Positions 1-7,437 of a DNA stretch of 15,938 bases are shown one piece after another. How positions within the stretch are numbered: position 1 is the stretch's first letter; the number at the start of each line of letters is the position of its first letter. A program made the position numbers and the translations under genes. This DNA is from an uncultured Fretibacterium sp. (lineage in GTDB: Bacteria; Synergistota; Synergistia; Synergistales; Aminobacteriaceae), in contig CALBPU010000177.1 in assembly GCA_937899395.1 (NCBI GenBank), positions 1 to 15,938 of the forward strand, in the 5' to 3' direction. The notes beneath the pieces were generated by a model. The model was not told where the DNA came from and made no database searches. It saw only the letters and a program-made list of their open reading frames with translations.

Positions 1-10
1 CTTCCGATCT
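1..10. other. Illumina adapter remnant at contig start
   Basis: The first ten bases, CTTCCGATCT, are identical to the 3' end of the standard Illumina adapter (ending GCTCTTCCGATCT). The glmS reading frame becomes sensible only after them. They are therefore most likely untrimmed library sequence and not genomic DNA. Confidence 0.88.
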
Positions 11-11
11 C

Positions 12-1742
12 GATAAGGGCGAAATTAAAATCGCTAAAAACAAAGGCCGCTTGAAAGTCCTTGAGGAAAGAATTAAATCAGGCGAAAATTTTTGTCCGAT
101 TTCGGGAACTTGCGGAATCGGTCATACTCGTTGGGCTACTCACGGCGAACCTTCAGACGTAAACGCTCACCCTTTATGGAGCGATGATATGTCAGTCGTT
201 GCTGTCCATAACGGAATCGTCGAAAATTACAGGGAGATTAAAAATAACCTTGCTGAACACGGGTACAAATTTTATTCTCAAACCGATACCGAAGCAGCCG
301 TCAAACTCATTGATTTTTATTACAAGTCCGAAAAAAATCCACTCAAAGCCATTACTAAAGCTATAAAAGAAATTGAAGGCTCATATTGTTTCGTTCTTTT
401 GTTCAAAGATTTTCCCGATGAAGTTTGGGGAGCAAGAAAAGATTTGCCGTTAATCGCAGGTCAAGGTCAGGGCGAATCATTTTTAGCGTCGGACGTTTCA
501 GCAATTTTGAAGGAGACACGACAGGTTTATTATCTCGACAATATGGAAATCGTACAGCTTAAAAAGGGCGTTGTAAGATTTTTCGACACCGAAGGTTACG
601 CAACTCACAAAGAATTAAGCGAGGTAACTTGGGATATGAACGCGGCTGAAAAAGGCGGCTTTGAACATTTCATGATGAAGGAAATTCATGAACAGGCTCG
701 TGCTGTCAAAGATACTTTTGGTTCTGTTTATCATTCGGGCAAAATTAATTTAAGCGAAATCGGTTTGACTGACGAAAATATTAAATCAATATCTCAAATT
801 TATATTATCGCTTGCGGTTCAGCTTATCACGCAGGAGCTGTTGCTCAATATGTTATTGAGGATTTAGCGAAAATTCCCGTTCGTATCGAATTAGCTTCCG
901 AATTTCGTTACCGTAATATGCCCCTCGATAAAAACGCCCTCGCTGTAATAATCAGTCAGTCAGGTGAAACAGCAGACACCTTAGCAGCTATGAGACGTGC
1001 TAAGGAAAACGGCATTAAGACTTTAGCGATTGTTAATGTCGTCGGAAGCACTATAGCAAGAGAGGCCGACAGCGTTTTTTACACAATGGCAGGCCCTGAA
1101 ATTGCAGTTGCTACAACAAAGGCATACAGTGCGCAATTAATTTCATGTTACATTTTAGCTATGCAGTTTGCTAAAGTCAGAGGTACGATTGAAAATTTAT
1201 ATTACGAAAATTTAATCACAGAAATTCAAAAGCTCCCTGAAAAAATTGATGAAATTCTTGACGAAAAAGAACGTTTGGAGGAAATCGCCTATAAATTCGT
1301 GAATGCTCGAAACGCTTTTTATCTAGGAAGAAATATTGATTATGCTGTTGCTATGGAAGGCAGCCTCAAAATGAAAGAGATCAGTTATCTTCATTCCGAA
1401 GCAATCGCAGCAGGCGAAATGAAACACGGCCCGATAAGTCTCATCGAAAGAGGAATGTTAGTTGCCGGAATAATGACGCAGAAAAATTTATATCAGAAGA
1501 TCGCCAGCAACATGTTAGAAGCAAAAAGTCGCGGAGGATTTTTATTCATAGTAGCCTCAAGAGGCTGTGAAAGTTTGAAAGATGAAGCTGATTTTGTCTT
1601 TAACATTCCCGAAACCGACGAACATTTTTCCGCAAGTTTAGCCGTAATTCCTTTACAGTTAATGGGCTATTATGTAGCAGTAGCAAGAAAACTTGATGTA
1701 GATAAACCTCGAAACCTCGCTAAAAGTGTTACGGTCGAATAA
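12..1742 (+). CDS. glmS: Glutamine--fructose-6-phosphate aminotransferase (isomerizing), 5'-partial
   Basis: GlmS converts fructose 6-phosphate and glutamine to glucosamine 6-phosphate, the entry step to UDP-GlcNAc and peptidoglycan. About 576 residues are present. The frame is open from base 12, beginning DKGEIKIAKNKGRL, so the TTG at 51 is not the real start. Roughly 37 N-terminal residues, including the catalytic Cys that follows the initiator Met, lie off the contig. The glutaminase domain shows GHTRWATHGEPS, NAHP, HNGIVENY and TDTEA. Two SIS sugar-isomerase domains follow, with ACGSAYHAG, SQSGETADT, ATTKAYSAQ and GEMKHGPISLIE. The C-terminus DKPRNLAKSVTVE is the canonical GlmS ending. 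The gene is intact apart from the contig edge. Any glmS leader or ribozyme cannot be assessed because the 5' region is missing. Confidence 0.97.
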   Translation, partial: DKGEIKIAKNKGRLKVLEERIKSGENFCPISGTCGIGHTRWATHGEPSDVNAHPLWSDDMSVVAVHNGIVENYREIKNNLAEHGYKFYSQTDTEAAVKLIDFYYKSEKNPLKAITKAIKEIEGSYCFVLLFKDFPDEVWGARKDLPLIAGQGQGESFLASDVSAILKETRQVYYLDNMEIVQLKKGVVRFFDTEGYATHKELSEVTWDMNAAEKGGFEHFMMKEIHEQARAVKDTFGSVYHSGKINLSEIGLTDENIKSISQIYIIACGSAYHAGAVAQYVIEDLAKIPVRIELASEFRYRNMPLDKNALAVIISQSGETADTLAAMRRAKENGIKTLAIVNVVGSTIAREADSVFYTMAGPEIAVATTKAYSAQLISCYILAMQFAKVRGTIENLYYENLITEIQKLPEKIDEILDEKERLEEIAYKFVNARNAFYLGRNIDYAVAMEGSLKMKEISYLHSEAIAAGEMKHGPISLIERGMLVAGIMTQKNLYQKIASNMLEAKSRGGFLFIVASRGCESLKDEADFVFNIPETDEHFSASLAVIPLQLMGYYVAVARKLDVDKPRNLAKSVTVE

Positions 1743-1763
1743 TAAAGGGGTGTGAAAATTATT

Positions 1764-2093
1764 ATGGTTTTCCTTGAAAATTGTGAAGAACTTTTCAAGC
1801 TGCTTGTTCAATATAGTATATTGCTTTTTGAGTTCTCAGGAGTTTCGATTTTATTATTCACTGCTGTTAAAAGCATTTGGGGCTGTATTAAACGTGATGA
1901 ACATGTCCGTTTAATGCTTGCGAAAGGTATCGCGCTTGCTCTCGAATTTAAGCTCGGCGGTGAAGTTTTGCGAACTGTAATCGTCAGAGAATGGAGTGAG
2001 ATGGCAATACTCGGAGCAATTATAGTTTTGCGAGGTCTTTTGACATTTTTAATTCATTGGGAAATAAAAACTGAAGAAGCAAATTTATCGTAA
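1764..2093 (+). CDS. DUF1622 family small membrane protein
   Basis: This is a protein of about 109 residues with two clear hydrophobic helices: ILLFEFSGVSILLFTAVKSIW near residues 20-40 and MAILGAIIVLRGLLTFLIHW near residues 80-100. The middle and C-terminal blocks, ALEFKLGGEVLRTV and HWEIKTEE, match what is known of the uncharacterised DUF1622 family. No biochemical function is established. A GTG at 1752 is in frame, but it sits 1-2 nt from the only ribosome-binding-like stretch (AAAGGGG, 1744-1750). The ATG at 1764, giving MVFLENCEELFK, is therefore the better start. It follows glmS by about 20 nt and is probably cotranscribed with it. A hairpin terminator follows immediately. Confidence 0.82.
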   Translation: MVFLENCEELFKLLVQYSILLFEFSGVSILLFTAVKSIWGCIKRDEHVRLMLAKGIALALEFKLGGEVLRTVIVREWSEMAILGAIIVLRGLLTFLIHWEIKTEEANLS

Positions 2094-2101
2094 AAAATTC
2101 T

Positions 2102-2149
2102 TCCTCCTGATATAATTCAAAATCATAAAAATATCAGGAGGACTTTTTT
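2102..2149 (+). terminator. Intrinsic terminator downstream of glmS-DUF1622
   Basis: A perfect 12 bp stem, TCCTCCTGATAT (2102-2113) with ATATCAGGAGGA (2131-2142), encloses a 17 nt loop and is followed by C and six T. The A-run at 2092-2097 on the other side could make it act on the opposite strand too. The 3' arm also contains the AGGAGG that would serve recO. Confidence 0.8.
2108..2116 (+). promoter_or_regulatory. Candidate extended -10 promoter (TGATATAAT) for the recO operon
   Basis: TGATATAAT fits the extended -10 consensus TGnTATAAT. No good -35 is visible, which is tolerated for extended -10 promoters. It lies in the 5' arm and loop of the terminator. Initiation near 2123 would produce mRNA lacking the 5' arm, leaving the AGGAGG at 2136-2141 unpaired. 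This is inferred from sequence only. Confidence 0.45.
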
Positions 2150-2157
2150 GTTGATTA

Positions 2158-2787
2158 ATGTTTAACGATGAAAAATTTGTTACTGTATCAGGGGTAGTTC
2201 TTTCACGAAATTTATCAGGAGAAAATAGTTTATCACTAACATTATTCCTCAAAAAATTTGGCCTTGTAAGAGTTACGACAAGAAAATCAAGCGGAGATTC
2301 AGAACCTTTTATATGGGGAAATTTTTATCTTCAAAAAAAACATAAAGGTCGTGGATATTCAATAAAAGAAGTCGAAGTTATTGATGATATGTTTACATTA
2401 AGGACAGGACGGGAAAAAATATTAACAGCTTTAGAATGGTCTGACCTTATCACAAAGTATTTAATTTTCGAGCAGCCTGACGATGATTTACTCACGAATT
2501 TATATTGGAATATGAAATTATTAACGGTATCAAACGTTCCTGTTAAAGCAGTAGATTGGAGATTTCGTTGGAATTGGTTAAAGTTGTGGGGACTTGCGCC
2601 TGATGTAGTAAAATATCATATAGCTATGAAGTTTAATGACGAGGAAATTTTTTTGCTTGCTCAACTTGATATTTTAGACACTAAAGGAGTAATAAATTTG
2701 TTTTCAAAACCTCTTGACAAAAATATTCGAGAAAATATTTTCAAGGTAGCTTCAAAATTAACGATGAAATTTTTAGATGAAAAATGA
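2158..2787 (+). CDS. recO: DNA repair protein RecO-like
   Basis: RecO binds single-stranded DNA and helps RecR load RecA during gap repair in the RecF pathway. The first 80 or so residues have the RecO OB-fold pattern: VSGVVLSRNLSGENSLSLTLFLKKFGLVRV, then a basic stretch, EPF, and the GRGYSIKEVEVID strand. A helical C-terminal region follows. At 209 residues it is shorter than typical RecO (about 240). The zinc-binding cysteines found in many members are absent, so the assignment is by pattern and not certain. An in-frame TGA at 2152-2154 forces the start at or after ATG 2158. The AGGAGG lies 15-16 nt upstream, which is unusually far, and a short TTG-initiated ORF (2151-2165) sits at the optimal spacing. 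The stop overlaps the cobT start (ATGA). Confidence 0.7.
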   Translation: MFNDEKFVTVSGVVLSRNLSGENSLSLTLFLKKFGLVRVTTRKSSGDSEPFIWGNFYLQKKHKGRGYSIKEVEVIDDMFTLRTGREKILTALEWSDLITKYLIFEQPDDDLLTNLYWNMKLLTVSNVPVKAVDWRFRWNWLKLWGLAPDVVKYHIAMKFNDEEIFLLAQLDILDTKGVINLFSKPLDKNIRENIFKVASKLTMKFLDEK

Positions 2788-3815
2788 AAGATATACTGAA
2801 AAATATAACCGCTCTTAACTCTCAGGCCATGAAAGAAGCTGAAGAGTTACAAAAGAATTTTATAAAACCTTTAGGAAGTTTAGGTGAACTTGAAAGAATT
2901 TCTATAAGGTTAGCAGGAATTACAGGAAAGCCCATAAATAAAATCCGAAAAAAAATTATATGCCTCTTTGGAGCAGATAACGGGATTTACGATGAAGGTG
3001 TATGTTCATCGCCTCAAGAATTTACGATGAAATTAATGAAGGTTTACGCTGAAAAACAAAATGCCGGAATAAATATTTTATGCAGACAGGCAGGAGCGGA
3101 GTTAAAAATATTTGATTTAGGCGTTAAAAATTTATCTCCCTGCAAAAATATAATCACGAAAAAATTTTTACCCAATGGCACAAATAGTTTCCTTCATGAG
3201 AGAGCTATGAGTTACGAAACGGCATATGAAGTTATAAATTTCGGAATTTCGGTTGTTAAGGACGCTAAAAATAACGGTGTCGATATAATTGGAACAGGTG
3301 AAGTCGGAATGGCTAATACGAGTTCGGCATGTGCTTGTATAATGGCGGCGTTGAAAACTTTTGATGAAAATTTAATCGGGCGCGGTGCAGGACTTGATGA
3401 TGAATCATTTACTCGAAAGAAAAACGTAATAATTCAAGCTCTGAAATTTCACGAGAAAAATCTAACTGATCCTGTAAATATAATTTCATGTGTCGGAGGA
3501 TTGGATATTGCGGCAATGACGGGAATTTTTATAGGAGGAGCGTTTTATCATGTGCCTATAATTATTGACGGAGTTATTTCGATTGCGGGAGCGTTGCTTG
3601 CGTATAAGTTAGAACCTTTAATCGGTGAATATTTCTTTGCGTCTCATAAATCTTTGGAACCTGCTTATAAATATGCCGCAGAATATATGAAACTTGAACC
3701 TTCATTGAAACTTTCGATGAGATTAGGTGAAGGAACAGGTTGTGCAATTTTCATGCAGATAATTGATGACGCACTCGCTATAATTAACAACATGGGAACA
3801 TTTGAGGAATTATGA
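2784..3815 (+). CDS. cobT: Nicotinate-nucleotide--dimethylbenzimidazole phosphoribosyltransferase
   Basis: CobT transfers phosphoribose from nicotinate mononucleotide to a lower-ligand base such as 5,6-dimethylbenzimidazole. It gives alpha-ribazole phosphate plus nicotinate, for cobamide nucleotide-loop assembly in the cytoplasm. The 343-residue length is normal. Visible family blocks are KPLGSLGELERI (about 29-40), the GADNGIYDEGVCSSP loop, GTGEVGMANTSSA, GRGAGLDD, CVGGLDIAAMTG and the C-terminal RLGEGTGCAIFMQ. The Glu of GEGTG corresponds to the known catalytic base of Salmonella CobT. It overlaps recO by 4 nt and is followed 14 nt later by a nicotinamidase. No other cobamide genes are in view, so salvage of cobinamide-type precursors is more likely than a local biosynthetic cluster. 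Confidence 0.95.
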   Translation: MKDILKNITALNSQAMKEAEELQKNFIKPLGSLGELERISIRLAGITGKPINKIRKKIICLFGADNGIYDEGVCSSPQEFTMKLMKVYAEKQNAGINILCRQAGAELKIFDLGVKNLSPCKNIITKKFLPNGTNSFLHERAMSYETAYEVINFGISVVKDAKNNGVDIIGTGEVGMANTSSACACIMAALKTFDENLIGRGAGLDDESFTRKKNVIIQALKFHEKNLTDPVNIISCVGGLDIAAMTGIFIGGAFYHVPIIIDGVISIAGALLAYKLEPLIGEYFFASHKSLEPAYKYAAEYMKLEPSLKLSMRLGEGTGCAIFMQIIDDALAIINNMGTFEEL

Positions 3816-3829
3816 AAGGAGAAATTTCT

Positions 3830-4381
3830 ATGGAAATTTTAGTAGTTGATTGCCAGTATGATTTTATTGACGGAAGTTTAGCTTGCGGACATTCTGAAGA
3901 GGCCGTAAAAAATATCATAGCCCTTATTCATTCAAATCCTGAAGCAAAAGTTTATTATTCAGCAGATAATCACAGCGAAAAAAATTGCAGCTATATTCAA
4001 AACGGCGGAACATGGCCGACACATTGTCAAGCAGGAACACACGGTGCGGAAATTCACAAATCATTTACGACCGACATTAAGAACCCTTCACAGCGTCCGA
4101 ATGATGAAACAATTTATTATAAAGGTGTTAGAGATGACGTTGAAGAATATTCTGCTTTCAAAGCCAAAAATAAATCCGGCAAAGAAATAAATCAGGTTAT
4201 CGGCCATGAAGTTATTGTTTGCGGAATAGCGAGCGAATTTTGTGTTCGTGAAAGCGTCATTGAGCTGCTTAAATCAGGACGTAAAATTGAAGTTGATGAA
4301 AATCTTTTAGGTTGGGTTGATGAAAATAATCATCACAAAAATCTCGATGAACTTAAATCAATGGGAGTAAAAATTATATGA
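3830..4381 (+). CDS. pncA: Nicotinamidase (PncA-type cysteine hydrolase)
   Basis: This enzyme hydrolyses nicotinamide to nicotinate plus ammonia for NAD salvage. All landmarks of the PncA group of the isochorismatase superfamily are present. They are the catalytic Asp in VVDCQYDF, the metal-binding DNH segment, the GGTWPTHCQAGTHGAEIH block, the catalytic Lys in YYKGVRDDVEEYSAF, and the nucleophilic Cys in CGIASEFCVRESV. An ATG at 3812 overlapping the cobT stop would add six residues. However, AAAGGAG (3815-3821) sits 8 nt before ATG 3830, so 3830 is taken as the start (183 residues). Its product, nicotinate, is also the by-product of the CobT reaction encoded just upstream. Its stop overlaps the next start (ATGA), so it lies within the operon. 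Confidence 0.9.
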   Translation: MEILVVDCQYDFIDGSLACGHSEEAVKNIIALIHSNPEAKVYYSADNHSEKNCSYIQNGGTWPTHCQAGTHGAEIHKSFTTDIKNPSQRPNDETIYYKGVRDDVEEYSAFKAKNKSGKEINQVIGHEVIVCGIASEFCVRESVIELLKSGRKIEVDENLLGWVDENNHHKNLDELKSMGVKII

Positions 4382-4986
4382 TTAAGACCGTAATTTTTGA
4401 TGTCGGAAATGTCTTAGTGGATTTTGATTGGGAGGGATATATCGATAAACTTTTCCAGAACGCTGACAAAAATTTTGTTATGAAAATTAATGACGCTGTT
4501 TGGGGTAAAGGACGTTGGGAACGGCTTGACGCAGGAGATAATCCAGAAGAAGTTTTCAACAATATAATCTCTCAAGCCCCTGAATATGAAAACGAATTTC
4601 AAATTATATTCAGACGTATCGGAGAGACTTTGAGAAAAAGACCCGAAACTCCGAATTGGATTAAAAGTTTGAAGGAAAAGGGCTATCAAGTTCTTTATCT
4701 TTCAAATTATTCTCACTATGTCATGAAAGCAAATCCTGACGTTTTAGATTTTTTGCCGTTAATGGACGGAGGAGTTTTTTCGTGCGATGTGAAATTGGTA
4801 AAACCTCAACGGGAAATTTACGAATGTATTGCAGAAAAATATAATTTGAATCCTTCCGAATGTGTTTTCATTGATGATCTTGAAAGGAATGTTAAAGGAG
4901 CAAAAGATTTTGGTTTTGAGGCAATTCAATTCGTAACGCTGAAACAAACTCAGGAGGATTTGAAAAAAATCTTAGAGAAGAGGTAA
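4378..4986 (+). CDS. HAD superfamily (IA) hydrolase, probable sugar- or nucleotide-phosphate phosphatase
   Basis: This 202-residue protein has the four HAD motifs in order. They are FDVGNVLVDF with the nucleophilic Asp8 (DxGNV form), LSNYS for motif II, the conserved Lys in KLVKPQREIYE for motif III, and FIDDLERNVKGAKDFG for motif IV. The DxGNV signature and overall length resemble the YihX and epoxide-hydrolase-N-like branch of subfamily IA, whose members dephosphorylate small sugar phosphates. The helical insert at residues 15-85 would form the cap that selects the substrate. The substrate cannot be told from sequence. The start codon overlaps the pncA stop, and the MNT gene begins 6 nt downstream. 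Confidence 0.9.
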   Translation: MIKTVIFDVGNVLVDFDWEGYIDKLFQNADKNFVMKINDAVWGKGRWERLDAGDNPEEVFNNIISQAPEYENEFQIIFRRIGETLRKRPETPNWIKSLKEKGYQVLYLSNYSHYVMKANPDVLDFLPLMDGGVFSCDVKLVKPQREIYECIAEKYNLNPSECVFIDDLERNVKGAKDFGFEAIQFVTLKQTQEDLKKILEKR

Positions 4987-4992
4987 TGTGTC

Positions 4993-5358
4993 ATGGAATT
5001 TGAACACCCTGAGAAAAAGACATTGAACGACAAAGATATGTTTGATGATATTGTCAACGCTATATTGTCGGCAATGGGTGATGATGCTGTAAAAATAATT
5101 TTATACGGTTCAGTTGCGAGAGGCGATAACACTTGGGAATCTGATGTGGATATTGCGGTGTTGACCACGAGGCATTACGATTGGGAAATGAGAGAAAAGG
5201 TTTTTAAGGGTTTTGGAGAATATGATATGAAGTATGATACTCTTTTCTCGATAAAACCTATTGAAGAAAAATATTTCAACGATTGGAAAGAAGATATGCC
5301 GTTTTTTATGAACATTGCTAGAGAAGGGATAACTTTATGGTCAAAGAACGCCGCATAG
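4993..5358 (+). CDS. MNT-family minimal nucleotidyltransferase (likely antitoxin partner)
   Basis: This 121-residue protein has the Pol-beta-type nucleotidyltransferase motif: GSVARGDNTWESDVDIAVL at residues 39-57, with GS at 39-40 and the metal-binding Asp51 and Asp53. MNT proteins of this size are commonly encoded with a HEPN partner. In characterised pairs such as MntA/HepT, the MNT protein AMPylates and silences the HEPN toxin. Here the HEPN gene begins inside this one, with a 22 nt overlap, which is typical of translationally coupled toxin-antitoxin pairs. A weak ribosome-binding site (AGAGG) overlaps the end of the HAD gene. The pair sits inside a metabolic operon, so it may also be a housekeeping or orphan module. 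Activity is inferred. Confidence 0.87.
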   Translation: MEFEHPEKKTLNDKDMFDDIVNAILSAMGDDAVKIILYGSVARGDNTWESDVDIAVLTTRHYDWEMREKVFKGFGEYDMKYDTLFSIKPIEEKYFNDWKEDMPFFMNIAREGITLWSKNAA

Positions 5359-5753
5359 ATTTATCTAAATATCGTTTTGAACGTGCTAAAGAGGAAATTG
5401 ATGCCTCAAAAGAGCTTCTTAGTTTAGGATATGTAAATGCTTCTGCAAGCAGGTCATATTATTCTGTGTTTTACACTTTACTAGCAGTAACAAGTCTTGA
5501 TGGTTTTGAATCCTCGAAGCACTCTGGAATAATTTCGTATTTCAATCGCTACTACGTGAAAACGAAAATTTTTGATGGTAGTATATCTGAAATAATCAGG
5601 AATTCTTTTGAAAAACGTACTAATGCAGACTATGGAGATTTTTATAAGGTTAGCAATGTAGAGGCAGAAAGTCAAATTGGAAGAGCTGAAAAAATCATTG
5701 AAATTATACAGCCGTATTTAGAATCTCGTTGGGCTGAACTTGAAAAGGAGTAA
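5337..5753 (+). CDS. HEPN domain protein (likely toxin/RNase partner of MNT)
   Basis: This 138-residue, mostly helical protein has the HEPN core helix ASASRSYYSVFYTLLAV around residues 35-51. HEPN RNases use an R-x4-6-H motif. Here Arg39 is present, but the expected His position holds Tyr46 (RSYYSVFY). This variant occurs in the HEPN branch that often pairs with MNT proteins, and its RNase activity is uncertain. The gene overlaps the MNT gene by 22 nt and ends 11 nt before the HdeD-like gene. Function as a toxin follows from the pairing, not from a complete catalytic motif. Confidence 0.82.
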   Translation: MVKERRIDLSKYRFERAKEEIDASKELLSLGYVNASASRSYYSVFYTLLAVTSLDGFESSKHSGIISYFNRYYVKTKIFDGSISEIIRNSFEKRTNADYGDFYKVSNVEAESQIGRAEKIIEIIQPYLESRWAELEKE

Positions 5754-5764
5754 AAATTTTAATC

Positions 5765-6268
5765 ATGAGAAATTTACGTTGGAATTTTTATATTAAGGGC
5801 GCAATTTTAATTCTTCTCGGTGCTTTAACTTTTGCGTATCCTCTTGAAGCAATTTTGTCGGTCGGATTTTTTATGGGGCTTGGACTTGCAGCTTCAGCCT
5901 TAAATAATTTCACGGCTTTTCATTTTTTCAGGCTTAAAAGATTTATTGCGCTTGGAATTTTAGATTTGATTGCTGGAGTTGTGATGATTTTACAACCCGG
6001 TTTAACCGCTTTCATTATACCGTTTGTAATAGGGGCATGGCTTTTTTCAACAGGATTAACGAGGACATGCGCTTCATTATGGTTAGGAGGCGCAAAAATT
6101 TCGGGTTGGTGGCTGATGCTAATTAACGGAATTGCTTTAATAATTTGTTCGCTCTTAGTATGTGTTTCACCGTTAATGAGTTCGATTTCAGTTATGATGA
6201 TTTTAGCTGCTGTATTAATCGCGGCAGGGGTGTTGATAATTTTTGAAGGGCGTATAATGTTCTCGTAA
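5765..6268 (+). CDS. HdeD-like (DUF308) membrane protein
   Basis: This 167-residue integral membrane protein has about six hydrophobic segments: near 9-25, 30-50, 58-75, 80-98, 112-135 and 140-162. The pattern of paired helices with short loops, GAILILLGALTFAYP at the start, and Gly/Ala-rich segments match the HdeD/DUF308 family. E. coli HdeD is linked to acid resistance, but a general molecular role is not established. There is no signal peptide distinct from the first helix. It is encoded 11 nt after the HEPN gene and 26 nt before the aldolase, so it is probably cotranscribed with both. Confidence 0.82.
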   Translation: MRNLRWNFYIKGAILILLGALTFAYPLEAILSVGFFMGLGLAASALNNFTAFHFFRLKRFIALGILDLIAGVVMILQPGLTAFIIPFVIGAWLFSTGLTRTCASLWLGGAKISGWWLMLINGIALIICSLLVCVSPLMSSISVMMILAAVLIAAGVLIIFEGRIMFS

Positions 6269-6294
6269 CTAAATTTTTAGGAGGTTTTAATAAA

Positions 6295-7371
6295 ATGGAA
6301 TTTGGAAAAATTGAAGCTTTACTTGGTTCTGAAGCCGAGTCTCTCTTAACTCACAAGTGCGAAACTATTTCAAAAGATATGCTTTCACTTCCCGGCGCAG
6401 ATTTTGTTGATCGTGTTGTAAGTCTCTCTGACAGACCCATACCTGTTTTGCGTTCAATGCAGACGTTGTTAAATCACGGTAGACTTGCTAATACAGGTTA
6501 CATTTCAATTCTGCCGGTAGATCAGGGAATCGAACATTCAGCAGGCGCATCATTTGGCCCTAACCCGATTTACTTTGATCCTGAAAATATTATCAAGCTT
6601 GCTATGGAAGCAGGCTGTAATGCAGTAGCAACAACTTTGGGAGTTTTGGGTGCAGTATCGAGAAAATATGCTCATAAAATTCCTTTTGTACTCAAAATTA
6701 ATCATAACGAACTTTTAACTTATCCGAATCAATTTGATCAAGTTTTATTTGCTTCAGTTGAACAGGCTTATAATCTTGGAGCTGTTGCAGTTGGAGCTAC
6801 GATTTATTTCGGAAGCCCTGAATCGACACGTCAAATTCAGGAAATTTCAAAGGCATTCCATGAAGCTCATAAAATGGGAATGGCGACAATTTTGTGGTGC
6901 TATTTGAGAAATTCAGCCTTCAAAGTAAAAAAGGACGATAAGGTTACGGATTATCACGCTTCAGCGGACTTAACAGGACAGGCTAATCATCTTGGAGTTA
7001 CGATCGAAGCCGACATAATCAAGCAGAAATTGCCCGAAAATAACGGCGGTTATCCTGCAATGGGTAAAGGCTACGGAAAAACTTCAAAGGAAATGTACGA
7101 CAAGCTCACAACGGAACACCCCATTGATTTAGCCCGTTATCAAGTTGCTAACTGCTATATGGGTCGTGCAGGATTGATTAATTCGGGCGGAGCTTCAGGC
7201 GGTGAAAGTGATTTAAGCCAAGCCGTAAGAACTGCTGTAATTAACAAGAGAGCCGGAGGAATGGGATTAATTTTAGGTCGAAAAGCCTTCCAGCGTCCTA
7301 TGAATGAGGGAGTAAAAATCATTAATGCCGTTCAAGATGTTTATCTTTGCAAAGACATCACGATTGCATAA
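6295..7371 (+). CDS. fbaB: Class I fructose-bisphosphate aldolase (FbaB/DhnA type)
   Basis: FbaB reversibly cleaves fructose 1,6-bisphosphate to dihydroxyacetone phosphate and glyceraldehyde 3-phosphate through a lysine Schiff base. The 358 residues closely follow the FbaB pattern. Visible blocks are LPVDQGIEHSAGASFGPNP, AGCNAVATTLGVLG, KINHNELLTYP, GAVAVGATIYFGSPES, EADIIKQKLPENNGGYPA, CYMGRAGLINSGGASGGESD and GGMGLILGRKAFQRPM. The D-I-I-K segment holds the likely Schiff-base Lys. A strong AGGAGG (6279-6284) precedes the ATG. It is the last gene of the run that starts at recO, and a bidirectional terminator follows 8 nt after its stop. Confidence 0.96.
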   Translation: MEFGKIEALLGSEAESLLTHKCETISKDMLSLPGADFVDRVVSLSDRPIPVLRSMQTLLNHGRLANTGYISILPVDQGIEHSAGASFGPNPIYFDPENIIKLAMEAGCNAVATTLGVLGAVSRKYAHKIPFVLKINHNELLTYPNQFDQVLFASVEQAYNLGAVAVGATIYFGSPESTRQIQEISKAFHEAHKMGMATILWCYLRNSAFKVKKDDKVTDYHASADLTGQANHLGVTIEADIIKQKLPENNGGYPAMGKGYGKTSKEMYDKLTTEHPIDLARYQVANCYMGRAGLINSGGASGGESDLSQAVRTAVINKRAGGMGLILGRKAFQRPMNEGVKIINAVQDVYLCKDITIA

Positions 7372-7379
7372 GACAACAA

Positions 7380-7423
7380 AAAACCCTGCCTTGAAATTTA
7401 ATTTTCTCTGACAGGGTTTTTTT
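7380..7423 (+). terminator. Bidirectional intrinsic terminator between convergent genes
   Basis: AAAACCCTG (7380-7388) pairs with CAGGGTTTT (7412-7420) around a 23 nt loop, with more T residues to 7423. On the minus strand the A-run just left of the stem supplies the T tract. It can therefore serve both fbaB (+) and the SDR gene (-), which converge here. Confidence 0.85.
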
Positions 7424-7437
7424 ATTTATTTTTCATT

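Noticed and set aside
51..53. TTG at 51 as the glmS start
   Set aside because: The frame is open to base 12 with conserved GlmS sequence, and the true N-terminus including the catalytic Cys is off the contig.
4374..4947. Several minus-strand reading frames of 60-90 codons across the HAD gene
   Set aside because: They are shadows of a strongly conserved plus-strand gene and have no family-like sequence or ribosome-binding site.
6233..6258. TTGATA and TATAAT upstream of fbaB
   Set aside because: The spacer is only 14 nt and the boxes lie inside the HdeD-like coding region. Cotranscription explains fbaB expression more simply.
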